A DNA stretch of 57,042 bases, taken from the NCBI GenBank assembly GCA_964390065.1, contig CAYMGX010000006.1:1-57042 (forward strand), written 5' to 3'. A program made the translations under genes and the position numbers. This document shows positions 36,048-45,311 of the stretch, piece after piece (position 1 is the first letter of the stretch; each line of letters begins with the position of its first letter). This DNA comes from JAAZBG01 sp964390065. GTDB taxonomy: Bacteria; Fibrobacterota; Chitinivibrionia; Chitinivibrionales; Chitinispirillaceae. Under the pieces are notes generated by a model. It was not told the origin of the DNA. It made no database searches and saw only the letters and a program-made list of their open reading frames with translations.

Positions 36048-37706
36048 ATGAATTTTAAACTGTTATTCCTGCTTATGTCACTGTACATGGGCTTGTGTTC
36101 ACAATCTCTTTTTGGTGCAGTAACTCCGCATGTCTCAGTAGTATCGAATGTGTCGGTGCAGGGTATTCACAACGCTTCAGTTTTTTTTATGAAGCGGATC
36201 AGGCAGGAGCGTTCTCAAAGTGATAGTGTTATCACTAAAGTCAATGGTATACTCGATTCAGCATGGCTTTATTATAATAATGAGAACTATCCCGGCGCAG
36301 ACATGTTTTTTTCTGAAGTTGTCAAAATGTGGGATAGCTATGTCCTGCATACTGACAAAAGAAAAGTGTCAAAAAGGATAACACGTGATTCGCTTGAGAC
36401 TATTGTTTCCGACAGCAAATTACTCTGGAGTCTTCAAAGTCCTCTTGATCAGGTCAGTACCCTGCTGTTTCCTATAACGTCAAATCCTGACGAACTTGTA
36501 CTGCATAAACGTCTGGAAGTACTGGATACGTTAAAAAAAGCTGAAAATGCGATAAATGTAATAGTTGAAGCAAGCGGACGCAAACGGCCCGTTGTAGTAC
36601 ACGCATTCCGTAAACCACTTCAGCATATTGCAGAGATCCGGGAATGCTTTGATAAAATATATAATCAGGAAAAGGTGAATTTTTCGCTGAAAAACAAGTT
36701 TAATTTTAACCAGGCAATTGATTCAAAAGATACCCGGCAACTAAGATACTTCGCGGATGATTGTGACTACTATAAAGTTGACAAGGAATGGTGCAGAAAA
36801 GCAAAGGAAATGCTTGGTGACACTACAGTTACTATGGCAGTAATGCAGGATATTCCTGATGCACATAAAAAACTTGTTAAAGGAAAACCGGTCAAAATGA
36901 CCGCTGTTGATTCAATGCATAATGCATATAAACTTGCGATGGAATCCAAAGATATAGAACGTCTTGAAACCTATATTTCCACATATGCCCGAAGAAAGTT
37001 CAAAAAAAGCGAAAGTAAAATTGACAGCGCGGCTATATTGCTGGTACGATTGAAAAACAATAAAGCCAGTGAGGATGCTTTCCTTAAATCACATCCGCTT
37101 TTATCAGTACGAACAAACGATTCAATCGCACTGATACTAAAGGGTATTGATCCCCGGTGTGAGCCTTTAATTGCGAATGTTGTACACTCTCTTGCCCCGG
37201 AATTAAAAAACGCACCCCGATTACGGGTTCCGGTTACGTTGACAATTGAAAAAAACAGCGATGGGTTCAACATGTTTTTTGTAGCGTACTCCTATCCGTC
37301 ATACGATATAAAAGTGGAGCATAGTCACGATACAATTACCTATTCCTTTGATGGTGTCGCATGGTCAGTTAATTTTTTGCATAAAATCAAGCAGCAGATA
37401 CTGAATGAGTTTTCACGCAGCAATAACATGCAGACAATGGACAACGCTGTATATTTAAACAGTCTGCTTTCGCCGGTTTATATTATACGAATACGTAAAA
37501 ATGAATCTCAGGATATTACAATGTATGCTTACAGCAGTCAGCAGGCAGTTGAGGAACCGAAATACTTTTCGTTTTTTGATATCTCTGATTCGAAGAAAAA
37601 GAATGTGAGATTTACAAATAATTATGCGGATAAAATTGTACTGTATAAAAATCTGGATACAGATTCAGCAGCCGTAAGGATGCTTACAGATTTTGTTAAA
37701 AAATAA
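36048..37706 (+). CDS. exported protein of unknown function
   Basis: This is 552 residues from the ATG at 36048. GAAAGG sits 8 bases upstream and the signal peptide MNFKLLFLLMSLYMGLCSQS (cleavage near LFGA) begins there; 16 further upstream codons are rejected. The mature protein is Lys/Asp/Ser rich and mainly helical in the first 350 residues. The last 200 look like beta-structure (SFDGVAWSVNFLHKIKQQIL and neighbours). No known domain is recognised. A hairpin (35972-35994: CCTATCCTTT/AAAGGACAGG) precedes the gene. It is probably periplasmic. Confidence 0.75.
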   Translation: MNFKLLFLLMSLYMGLCSQSLFGAVTPHVSVVSNVSVQGIHNASVFFMKRIRQERSQSDSVITKVNGILDSAWLYYNNENYPGADMFFSEVVKMWDSYVLHTDKRKVSKRITRDSLETIVSDSKLLWSLQSPLDQVSTLLFPITSNPDELVLHKRLEVLDTLKKAENAINVIVEASGRKRPVVVHAFRKPLQHIAEIRECFDKIYNQEKVNFSLKNKFNFNQAIDSKDTRQLRYFADDCDYYKVDKEWCRKAKEMLGDTTVTMAVMQDIPDAHKKLVKGKPVKMTAVDSMHNAYKLAMESKDIERLETYISTYARRKFKKSESKIDSAAILLVRLKNNKASEDAFLKSHPLLSVRTNDSIALILKGIDPRCEPLIANVVHSLAPELKNAPRLRVPVTLTIEKNSDGFNMFFVAYSYPSYDIKVEHSHDTITYSFDGVAWSVNFLHKIKQQILNEFSRSNNMQTMDNAVYLNSLLSPVYIIRIRKNESQDITMYAYSSQQAVEEPKYFSFFDISDSKKKNVRFTNNYADKIVLYKNLDTDSAAVRMLTDFVKK

Positions 37707-37710
37707 AAAA

Positions 37711-37740
37711 GGGGGATAGTGCTGTCACCCACTATCTCCC
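37711..37740 (-). terminator. hairpin with T run on the minus strand after the exported protein
   Basis: GGGGGATAGTG (37711-37721) pairs with CACTATCTCCC (37730-37740). The T run (from AAAAAA at 37705-37710) is on the minus strand, so it would stop antisense transcripts. On the plus strand the hairpin directly follows the stop codon but lacks a T tract. Confidence 0.5.
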
Positions 37741-38014
37741 GTTGCACAATTGTTACTCATAACTGTTGCAGGTATCTGTTTAAATAATACTATGCCTTGA
37801 TCATGATTGCAATTACCTTTTTTAAAAAGTGTATTCAGATTGAATACAGCAGGATATTCTCCGGCGAAATGCACGGTAGTAAATATTAAATCTGCGTTAA
37901 TTCAATATGTTATATACCTGTCAGATTAAATTACAGTTTTCCAGGGTATTCTGGTATATACTAATGAACCGGAACTGTTGTTGACCGTTTTTATCAACCT
38001 GAAGAGATATTATT
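37741..38014. other. gap before the PHP gene, inverted repeat only
   Basis: With the hairpin before it, this makes a 308-base gap without a gene. GTATTCA-gat-TGAATAC (37831-37847) is a short perfect inverted repeat that could be an operator. No ORF is seen. Confidence 0.3.
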
Positions 38015-38839
38015 ATGCCAATAGATTTACATCTACATTCGTCGGAGTCGGATGGTACCTTTACACCGGAAGAACTTATTGATAGTGCAATTAAAAATAA
38101 CGTTGATACGATAGCACTTTGCGATCATGATACGATTAGTGGAGTCCGGAAGTTTCTCAATTATGCGGAAAGAAAAAATATAAGGACTATTGTGGGAATT
38201 GAGCTGTCCGCATTCAGTGATGGGGGAGAGTGTCACATCCTTGGTCTCAATATCCCGTTGAATAATGAGGAACTTACTACAGCTTTAGTGAGGTACCGCA
38301 ATAGCCGTATAATCAGAAATGAGAGTATTATCAGGAAATTAAATGAACTTGGTATTCCGATAACCGATCATGATGTCAGTGTTTATTCAAAAGGGGAAAC
38401 TGCAGGGCGTATTCATATCGCACGAGTGCTTGTTGACAAAGGTGCAGCAGATTCAATTGATGATGCATTCAGGAAATTTCTTGTAAAAGGAGCACCTGCA
38501 TTTGTTGACAGATTAAAAATGGATCCGTTTGAAATGGTCGCTCTTCTTAAACGAACCGGTGCGAGAGTTGTTCTTGCGCATCCGGGACTTTTACATATGG
38601 ATGAGAACACTCTTTTTAGTTTTGTCAAAGAACTTGCAGCATCCGGGCTTGATGCACTTGAGGTATATACGCCTCATAATACTGATACCCAGATTGAGAT
38701 GCTTTCTAAAATGGCAGATTCACTTAAGCTGATGAAATCAGGGGGGTCTGATTTTCATGGTGAAAATAAGACCGGTCATGAGATCGGTTTCTACAGACCC
38801 GGAATTTATGTTCCCGATACTGTGTACTCTATTCTTTAA
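38015..38839 (+). CDS. PHP-domain phosphoesterase
   Basis: This is 274 residues. The N-terminal PHP metal motif IDLHLHSSESDGTFTPEEL and the second motif ALCDHDTISG are followed by GIELSA and, near the end, GGSDFHG. This is the YciV/RNase AM type: a trinuclear-metal enzyme that hydrolyses 3',5'-nucleoside bisphosphates or trims RNA 5' ends. GAAGAG precedes the ATG. It is followed 20 bases later by the YhiN-type flavoprotein, so the two may be co-transcribed. The exact substrate is inferred. Confidence 0.88.
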   Translation: MPIDLHLHSSESDGTFTPEELIDSAIKNNVDTIALCDHDTISGVRKFLNYAERKNIRTIVGIELSAFSDGGECHILGLNIPLNNEELTTALVRYRNSRIIRNESIIRKLNELGIPITDHDVSVYSKGETAGRIHIARVLVDKGAADSIDDAFRKFLVKGAPAFVDRLKMDPFEMVALLKRTGARVVLAHPGLLHMDENTLFSFVKELAASGLDALEVYTPHNTDTQIEMLSKMADSLKLMKSGGSDFHGENKTGHEIGFYRPGIYVPDTVYSIL

Positions 38840-38859
38840 ACAGGAAATATGCATATAGT

Positions 38860-40110
38860 ATGATTGACGAAAAGACTGTAGATGTGGTAATATGCGGCGC
38901 CGGACCATCAGGGTTAATGGCTGCAGTAACTGCTGCAGATGCCGGTATGAATGTGGTGCTTCTGGAACGGATGGATAATCCCGGGCGGAAACTGCTTGCA
39001 ACGGGTGGCGGAAGATGTAATATCACAAGAGATGTTCCGATACCGAAACTCCTGAACAGCTATTTTGGAAATGATACTTTTGTAAAGCCAGCCTTGAAAG
39101 CATTGCCGCCGCAGACATTGATACGTTTTATTGAGCAGAATGGTTTACCCTGCAGAGTTGATACGAATCAGCAGGTGTATCCTGAGTCTGACAAATCCAT
39201 TGATGTACTTAATGTGCTGCTTGACAAAGTTAAGAACTCCGGCGTTAGACTGAACACCGGGCACTTTGCACAAACGATAGTGCATGATGGTACTTGTTTT
39301 ATCGTTACCTGTCAGACGGGTACAATTATTAAAAGTAAAAAATTGGTACTCTCCTGTGGCGGGAAAACATATCCGCAGCTTGGCTCCGATGGTATCGGGT
39401 TTACGCTCGCAGAGTCCCTTTCCCATTCTGTTAATAAGCCGCTTCCGGGACTCTGTGGTCTGATTACGAGTCAGTCATGGACTGCTGAATGCAGCGGCCT
39501 GTCAATTAATGATGCATCAGTTTATATCGATCAGGGGCATCGGCTGTATCCTCAATCCGGTGCGGTACTTTTTACGCATCATGGCATAAGCGGACCGGCA
39601 GTTCTTGACATATCAAGATATGTTTCGCGGCTGCTTGATGAACAACCTGCACTATCCATACGAATAAGGCCATTGGCAAAAATGCGCCGGGAGGAAATTG
39701 ACAACGTTTTTATCAGATCACAGCAAAAAGAGGGCAGCAAACGTTTAAGGAGCATTCTTTGCGAACTGCTGCCATCACGGCTTGTAAAACAACTCTTTAT
39801 CAGCTGTTCGGTTGATTTTGAAATACGGTGTGCTGATGTTACAAAAGGGCAAAAACTAAAATTTCTTAATTTGCTCGATAATGGAATTCCACTTACAGTT
39901 ACAGGGATAGAAAAACCTGAATGTGCAATGATCACCACTGGCGGTGTGCAGTGTGACGAAATTAATTGCAAAACAATGGAAAGCAACAAGGTAAAAGGTC
40001 TCTATTTTTGCGGAGAGATTATTGATGTTGATGGACTTTGTGGCGGGTATAATCTTCAGTGGGCGTTTGCGAGTGGATTTCTGGCGGGGAGATCTTTGTC
40101 AATATCATAG
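38860..40110 (+). CDS. HI0933/YhiN-family FAD-dependent oxidoreductase
   Basis: This is 416 residues. The FAD dinucleotide fold VVICGAGPSGLMAAVTAADAG is split here by residue class; the family segment GRKLLATGGGRCNIT follows. The central domain has SCGGKTYPQLGSDGIGF and the C-terminal FAD motif is LYFCGEIIDVDGLCGGYNLQ. The family is widespread but its reaction is poorly defined, with proposed roles in rRNA modification (dihydrouridine-related) or small-molecule oxidation. AGGAAAT lies about 14 bases before the ATG. It converges with the surface-modification operon. Confidence 0.88.
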   Translation: MIDEKTVDVVICGAGPSGLMAAVTAADAGMNVVLLERMDNPGRKLLATGGGRCNITRDVPIPKLLNSYFGNDTFVKPALKALPPQTLIRFIEQNGLPCRVDTNQQVYPESDKSIDVLNVLLDKVKNSGVRLNTGHFAQTIVHDGTCFIVTCQTGTIIKSKKLVLSCGGKTYPQLGSDGIGFTLAESLSHSVNKPLPGLCGLITSQSWTAECSGLSINDASVYIDQGHRLYPQSGAVLFTHHGISGPAVLDISRYVSRLLDEQPALSIRIRPLAKMRREEIDNVFIRSQQKEGSKRLRSILCELLPSRLVKQLFISCSVDFEIRCADVTKGQKLKFLNLLDNGIPLTVTGIEKPECAMITTGGVQCDEINCKTMESNKVKGLYFCGEIIDVDGLCGGYNLQWAFASGFLAGRSLSIS

Positions 40111-40180
40111 CAAGATATAATTGGCGATCAAAGCATGGTGCTTTTCCCATTGCAACCCCGACCGGCATGCAATCATCTGT

Positions 40181-41962
40181 CTACTGCCAATTAACAACCC
40201 GCAAGATATCGCACAACCGTTTGTTTTCATCATGGAAACGCACTGCAAAACGGAGATACCCGTTTGAATCGGGGAATTTGGAACTGACATCCTTGATATA
40301 GGTTGCATGTTCTGAGAGCACCCGTTCGGTAATTGCCTGTGCACAGCGTTTATCATAACGAAGCTTTACAAGAACAAAATTGGCTCCGCTTGCAAACACC
40401 TGTTCTGAAACGGGCATATTTTTAAGCATTGCGATAAATTCAGCACGGTCCCGTATCGTATCAATAAATGATTGTTTTAGTACATTACGGTGTTTCAGAA
40501 TTATCTCCAGGAAATGCTCTGCAATGGAATTCATATTCCAGATAGGAGTATTTGCTTTAATATACTGATTTAAAGCGCTATTGCATGTATAGACGTAACC
40601 AAGCCTTATTCCCGGAACACCAAGTGATTTACTCAGACTTTTAATTATAATTACATTGTCAAGTGGCTGTTTTTCGAGAGCCCCAATGAGCGAGTGGTTG
40701 TCAGAAAATTCAATAAACGATTCATCAACAATAATTGTCTTTGACGGATTATTAATTGCAAAGGTATGGAGCCAGTCTGATGGAAACTCTGTACCGGTCG
40801 GGTTATTAGGATTTACAACCACAATGCAATCGGCCGTGTGTGCTTTATGTGAAAAATCAGTAAGATCGTATGCACCAAAATCAGTATAGGTTTCGTAGGA
40901 TGCAAATAAATGTGTATACTCTCCAAAAGTTGGCGCAGGGATAAGTGCCTTACATGATGAATATCTGTTGCGTAGTAGCGGGTAGATCTGTGATGCTCCA
41001 TTAAGCGCAGTTACCCGTGTTTCATCACACAGTAAAAACCATGCCATCTTTTTGTCAAGAATTACCTGACGTGATCCATAATTGTGAATCAGTGATGGAA
41101 GTGTGTTTTTAAGTTCGGAAATAATTGATGCATTCGGGAAATGCATGTTTCTGATAAAACAGAAATCGGTCATTGAATAGTTCCAGAAACCACCAAATGT
41201 ATGTTCCAGAATCTCTTTTCTATGTTCATTGAAATCAAATTCCGCTACCTGAAGATCATTAGGGTCATCAACTTCAGACCAGTTTTCACCCTCAACTATC
41301 TCTGCATGAATCGTTTCTTTCTGCATGTAAATTAAAATACCGAGAATCAGTTCGTAGTAACAGTTGTTATCAATAACATTTGCATAGTAGACAAGCAGTT
41401 TACGAAATGATGTCTCACAGAATGCTCTTGAGAATTTATAGATATTGAGTGTTTTATATTTATCGGAAAAATCAAAAGTTTCAGATTGTAAATGAGGAGG
41501 AATAACATTGGTGATAATCTGACCTTCAACAGTGACTACAGTGCCATCCATACCGGTTCTGTATTTATCAACAAGCGCAACATTGCTGAATTCAGAATGT
41601 ATGAGACGTGTTATTACTTCTGGCCTGTAAAGAAGATCAGATTCAATAAGGATAATGTCACTGTCAATCGTGATCTGCTCAAACGCCAGGGCCATTGAGT
41701 AAATGTTGTTCGTTTCCTTGTATTTCTCATTATGTATAAAGGTAAAGGTTAGATCGGTATAGGTACTTTTAAGATATGCTGTCAGCTCGTCAGCCCGGTA
41801 GCCGGTAACAACGACAATGTCGCGTACGTTATTTTCAAGAAGCCCATCAATGATTCTTCCGATTATGGTTTTACCTGCAACCTGAAGCATCGTTTTGTGA
41901 CAATTATCTGTCAATGGACGCATTCTGTTTCCATAGCCTGCTGCAAGAATTATTGCTTTCAT
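40181..41962 (-). CDS. fused LicC/PntC-like cytidylyltransferase and CobD/HisC-like PLP enzyme
   Basis: This is 593 residues. Residues 1-245 are a nucleotidyltransferase of the phosphocholine/AEP cytidylyltransferase type: LAAGYGNRMRPLTD, KYKETNNIYSMALA, IESDL, and NWSEVDDPNDL at 228-237. Residues about 258-593 are a fold I aminotransferase-like domain closest to HisC/CobD: NPNNPTG at 384-390, Asp413, PLP-Lys445 in KSLSKSLG and Arg453. The likely product is a CDP-activated amino-alcohol phosphate (or aminoethylphosphonate) made by one polypeptide. The start codon overlaps the yidC-like stop by four bases. The actual substrate and whether the PLP half transaminates or decarboxylates are unknown. 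Confidence 0.85.
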   Translation of the reverse strand: MKAIILAAGYGNRMRPLTDNCHKTMLQVAGKTIIGRIIDGLLENNVRDIVVVTGYRADELTAYLKSTYTDLTFTFIHNEKYKETNNIYSMALAFEQITIDSDIILIESDLLYRPEVITRLIHSEFSNVALVDKYRTGMDGTVVTVEGQIITNVIPPHLQSETFDFSDKYKTLNIYKFSRAFCETSFRKLLVYYANVIDNNCYYELILGILIYMQKETIHAEIVEGENWSEVDDPNDLQVAEFDFNEHRKEILEHTFGGFWNYSMTDFCFIRNMHFPNASIISELKNTLPSLIHNYGSRQVILDKKMAWFLLCDETRVTALNGASQIYPLLRNRYSSCKALIPAPTFGEYTHLFASYETYTDFGAYDLTDFSHKAHTADCIVVVNPNNPTGTEFPSDWLHTFAINNPSKTIIVDESFIEFSDNHSLIGALEKQPLDNVIIIKSLSKSLGVPGIRLGYVYTCNSALNQYIKANTPIWNMNSIAEHFLEIILKHRNVLKQSFIDTIRDRAEFIAMLKNMPVSEQVFASGANFVLVKLRYDKRCAQAITERVLSEHATYIKDVSSKFPDSNGYLRFAVRFHDENKRLCDILRVVNWQ

Positions 41963-43425
41963 GGTTTTGTTCCTTTTATGGATTGGTGGTGTCGGTAATG
42001 GAAAAATGATGAAAATACAGTAGATAAAAAGGCAAGGAGGTTATTCATTGTCCAGTAAAGAACCATGCCTGCCGGAGATGCATACAGGAGAATAAAGAAC
42101 AGAAACGCCATGCCGTAAAGATTAATCCGCTGTTTTTTTAACATCGCTGGAGACATCGATGTATCGGTATGCAACCACGACGACGCCAGCGTAATGGAAG
42201 TCATCACGAACGGCAGAATGTTAATTGTACTGCCTATTACCGGAAGTGTAAAGGGGAGTGGTAATAAACTATCAGCTTTTGATAAGTCTGTGATAAATCC
42301 AGCTGATGTCTGAAAGAGTGCATAGTGTTCACTTAACGCGTGATAAGCTGCAAAGAAGATGGGAATCTGAATTGCTGCACTAAAGAGACTTTTTAAAGAA
42401 TATAGCGGACTGATTCCAAGCTCTTTATGCAATGCAAGAATCCGGTGAGTTTGTTCTTCACCTTTAAACTGTTTTTTTATCTCAGCAATACGGGGCTGAA
42501 TAATACCGTTCTGGTAATTAACTTTTTTCTGCCACTTATCAGCAATATGAAATAACGGGGAAAGGATAATCTTTACACAAACAGAAAGAAGAATGATTGC
42601 AATGAGAAGGTTATTGCTGAGTGATGTCAGAAAATCAAACAGGTATAGTATGCCAAGTGACAACCACCGCATCCAGAACCATAACGGAAACATAAGCCGT
42701 TCGGCATTATTGCCGATATTCCTGAGTAATGTATACTTTACAGGACCGGCATACGCCAAATAGGTTAATGTATCATTACCTGAAATTGTACCGGAGAATT
42801 GCATCATACTATCGTGATAATTATCCAAAAAAATACTGTCTGATTCTGAACGGAGCAGTACTGCTGTGAAGCGGCTTCTGATACCTGACCAGTTTGTATT
42901 GTTGATTGATTGTGAGGCTTTCTGATTAAAAGAGTATACTTTTTTTTTCTTGTTGTCTATTGAAATGAACCTGTAGTGTTCATTTTGAATTTTGTTCAAT
43001 GTCAATTTTAGAACGAATCTGGCTGATGCTGTACTGTCTGCCCGTGCTGTAGTATAAACGTGAATGGAAAAAGTATTTGATATTTTTGATATACAGAACT
43101 TTTTAACAAATGTATAAGACTCATTTGTATAGAAAAATGAAATAACGGATTGACTATCATTTTCTGTAATCTGATATACGGGTGTACTTTCAGACACATG
43201 AGAATAGTGATGTTCCGGTGCGAATGAAATAACATCTGAATCAGAATTGCTGATGCACACAGGTTTTGATAACCCCGGTTCCATATAGGTAATTGACTGT
43301 ATATTTCCTGATAATGAAAAAATATAGGAAAATGCATTAACCTTTACGGATATGGAATCTGCACCGGAGATTGCAATGATCCCTGAAAGCAATATAAGAA
43401 GAAGTGGTACAGTAAATCGTTTCAT
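41959..43425 (-). CDS. YidC/Oxa1-like membrane insertase paralogue in a surface-modification operon
   Basis: This is 488 residues. A signal peptide and a periplasmic beta-domain of about 200 residues lead to an Oxa1/YidC core with five membrane helices (LLIAIILLSVCVKIILSPL, then the amphipathic KQFKGEEQTHRILALHKELG, SLFSAAIQIPIFFAAYHAL, FVMTSITLASSWLH and SPAGMVLYWTMNNLLAFLSTVF). The hydrophilic-groove Arg is not apparent where usually found. The frame overlaps the genes on both sides by four bases (ATGA). A housekeeping YidC should lie near rpmH elsewhere; this one probably serves membrane proteins of this operon. Confidence 0.8.
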   Translation of the reverse strand: MKRFTVPLLLILLSGIIAISGADSISVKVNAFSYIFSLSGNIQSITYMEPGLSKPVCISNSDSDVISFAPEHHYSHVSESTPVYQITENDSQSVISFFYTNESYTFVKKFCISKISNTFSIHVYTTARADSTASARFVLKLTLNKIQNEHYRFISIDNKKKKVYSFNQKASQSINNTNWSGIRSRFTAVLLRSESDSIFLDNYHDSMMQFSGTISGNDTLTYLAYAGPVKYTLLRNIGNNAERLMFPLWFWMRWLSLGILYLFDFLTSLSNNLLIAIILLSVCVKIILSPLFHIADKWQKKVNYQNGIIQPRIAEIKKQFKGEEQTHRILALHKELGISPLYSLKSLFSAAIQIPIFFAAYHALSEHYALFQTSAGFITDLSKADSLLPLPFTLPVIGSTINILPFVMTSITLASSWLHTDTSMSPAMLKKQRINLYGMAFLFFILLYASPAGMVLYWTMNNLLAFLSTVFSSFFHYRHHQSIKGTKP

Positions 43426-45245
43426 CTCCTGTAAAATCTCCCCATTTCAGCAAGTGCCTCAGAAAGGTAGGGCGATAACGCCGGACTGTTTATCAGGTGA
43501 TAGCTGGTATCGCGGGTTTCGTAGTAGCCACCGGGGAATTGAACGGTGATTTTGTCCGGTTCAATAATGGCGAAGTTATAATAACTGCCGCCGATCAGCC
43601 ATTGCCAGGGTTCACTGCTGAAAAGTTCATTACCTGATGAGTAATCTTTAGCAGGGCTGGTACAACCAAGTCCATTTTGCATTAGTGTTGGAACTATATC
43701 ATAATGACTTGTCCGCCTGGTAACCGTTGATGTATCATTTCCCGGATTGAAAACGAACATGGGTGTTCTCATCTGGATTCTACTGAATGCACTGCCGTGA
43801 CCGGTATAATTCAATCCATTCTCATTGTATTCTTCACCGTGATCTGATGTAATCATTACGATGGTATTTTTTAACAGATCCCGTTGCTTTAAATCATCAA
43901 GCACTACTGTTGTCAATGAGTCAAGGTATTGAACACCTGCCTTGTAATGTTCGAATTTCTTTTGCATCTCAGTCATCGAACTGTTAATTCTGATTCTCGA
44001 TTTGTAATGAGCCGGATACCCTTCAACACTGAGAACATCGTAGAAGAGAAATCCGAAGAAGTTTTTATTTGATGGTAACGTGTCAAGCCATTGTTTCCAT
44101 TCGGTGGTGAGCGCACTGTCTTTACGGTATACGTCCTGAGGTCCGTCAACTTTTGTTTCGAGACGGAGATTTGGTATTTTTACAAATGCAGTAATGTCAA
44201 GACATGCTGGTGCATAAAGTTTATAACTTGTAAAAATTCCCATTGCATAATTCTTATCAAGCATCGTATTTACAAGAACAGGGGAGACCTTGTTACTCTC
44301 AACGTACTGCTGATATGTTGGTGGAATACCGTAAAAAAGGGAAAACAGGCCCATCTTGGTTGAATTTCCACCACTCCAGTGGTTGGTAAATAATGTGCCG
44401 TTTTCTTTTGCATGATTCATAATTCCGGGCATCAGAGAATCATTTACAACATCTGTACGCAAGGCATCAATACAGATAATAATAATGTTTTTGTTTGCAA
44501 TAAGAGAGTCAAATTGCAATGGTTTCTGAGGATAATAAAACCCGGACGATTCCGGCGAAAAGTTCTTTGGAAGCGCTCTGCGGTTTGCAATGTCGTTAAA
44601 ACCATGTTTTATCATGAATCGTTTACTTGTTGATGGATAAAACAGGGGAAGTGTCGTCGTAAATCGTGTGACCGGCATATACCCGGTAGCATCAGCCCAC
44701 ATATGTGTCACATGGGTAAATCCGAGAAGGAGAATTGTGAGTGGTGCCACGACAATGGATCGCATACCTTTTTTGTCAATAATAGAGCGCTTCCATGAAT
44801 TACGGGCAATTAATGAAAACAATGCTGTAAAAATCAGAAAATAAAAGATCCCGAATCCCCACGTTTTCCAGCCAAGGATTTTAATTGTCAGAATTGTAAA
44901 GTGAAAACGGTGTGACGTATAGATCTGTGAATCAAGAAGAATTAAAGATATGACAAACGCTGCAGCGATGACTGAGATGCCGATAATTAACTTACGAAAT
45001 GGCAAAAGAAGTACCAGCGGAATTGCAATTCCAATAAAGAGTAAAAGACCGATTGATAAAAAGTGACTTGAAAACGCTGCGATTGTATAGGCTATTCCAA
45101 GCGGTTCTGCCGGGAAGTGGTAGACAAAAAAGTAACGTACACCTGCAATTACAAAAACAATCGCGGCAATAGTAAAAAATTCCGCACTCCATTTAAGTAG
45201 TGATAGGCGTTCTTTAATCGAAAACAAAGGATTTTCTGATTTCAT
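43422..45245 (-). CDS. YejM/PbgA-like membrane alkaline-phosphatase-superfamily protein (DUF3413)
   Basis: This is 607 residues. Five N-terminal membrane helices (about 20-180), with the DUF3413 signature LDSQIYTSHRFHFT, precede a periplasmic sulfatase/phosphoalcohol-transferase fold. Metal and nucleophile residues are visible: D260 in CIDALRTD, T296 in HWSGGNSTKMGLFSLFYG, and SDHGEEYNE with GHGSA later. Relatives include YejM/PbgA, which controls LPS synthesis through LpxC turnover, and LtaS or phosphoethanolamine transferases. Operon context with a TagF-like enzyme and a cytidylyltransferase favours transfer of a phosphoalcohol group. It overlaps the yidC-like gene by 4 bases; the upstream gap is 66 bases. 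Confidence 0.88.
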   Translation of the reverse strand: MKSENPLFSIKERLSLLKWSAEFFTIAAIVFVIAGVRYFFVYHFPAEPLGIAYTIAAFSSHFLSIGLLLFIGIAIPLVLLLPFRKLIIGISVIAAAFVISLILLDSQIYTSHRFHFTILTIKILGWKTWGFGIFYFLIFTALFSLIARNSWKRSIIDKKGMRSIVVAPLTILLLGFTHVTHMWADATGYMPVTRFTTTLPLFYPSTSKRFMIKHGFNDIANRRALPKNFSPESSGFYYPQKPLQFDSLIANKNIIIICIDALRTDVVNDSLMPGIMNHAKENGTLFTNHWSGGNSTKMGLFSLFYGIPPTYQQYVESNKVSPVLVNTMLDKNYAMGIFTSYKLYAPACLDITAFVKIPNLRLETKVDGPQDVYRKDSALTTEWKQWLDTLPSNKNFFGFLFYDVLSVEGYPAHYKSRIRINSSMTEMQKKFEHYKAGVQYLDSLTTVVLDDLKQRDLLKNTIVMITSDHGEEYNENGLNYTGHGSAFSRIQMRTPMFVFNPGNDTSTVTRRTSHYDIVPTLMQNGLGCTSPAKDYSSGNELFSSEPWQWLIGGSYYNFAIIEPDKITVQFPGGYYETRDTSYHLINSPALSPYLSEALAEMGRFYRR

Positions 45246-45311
45246 GATGATTAATTTCGATTGATAAAATGGTGGTAGTAACAGGAGATAAAAAAATTAC
45301 CGTTACATATC

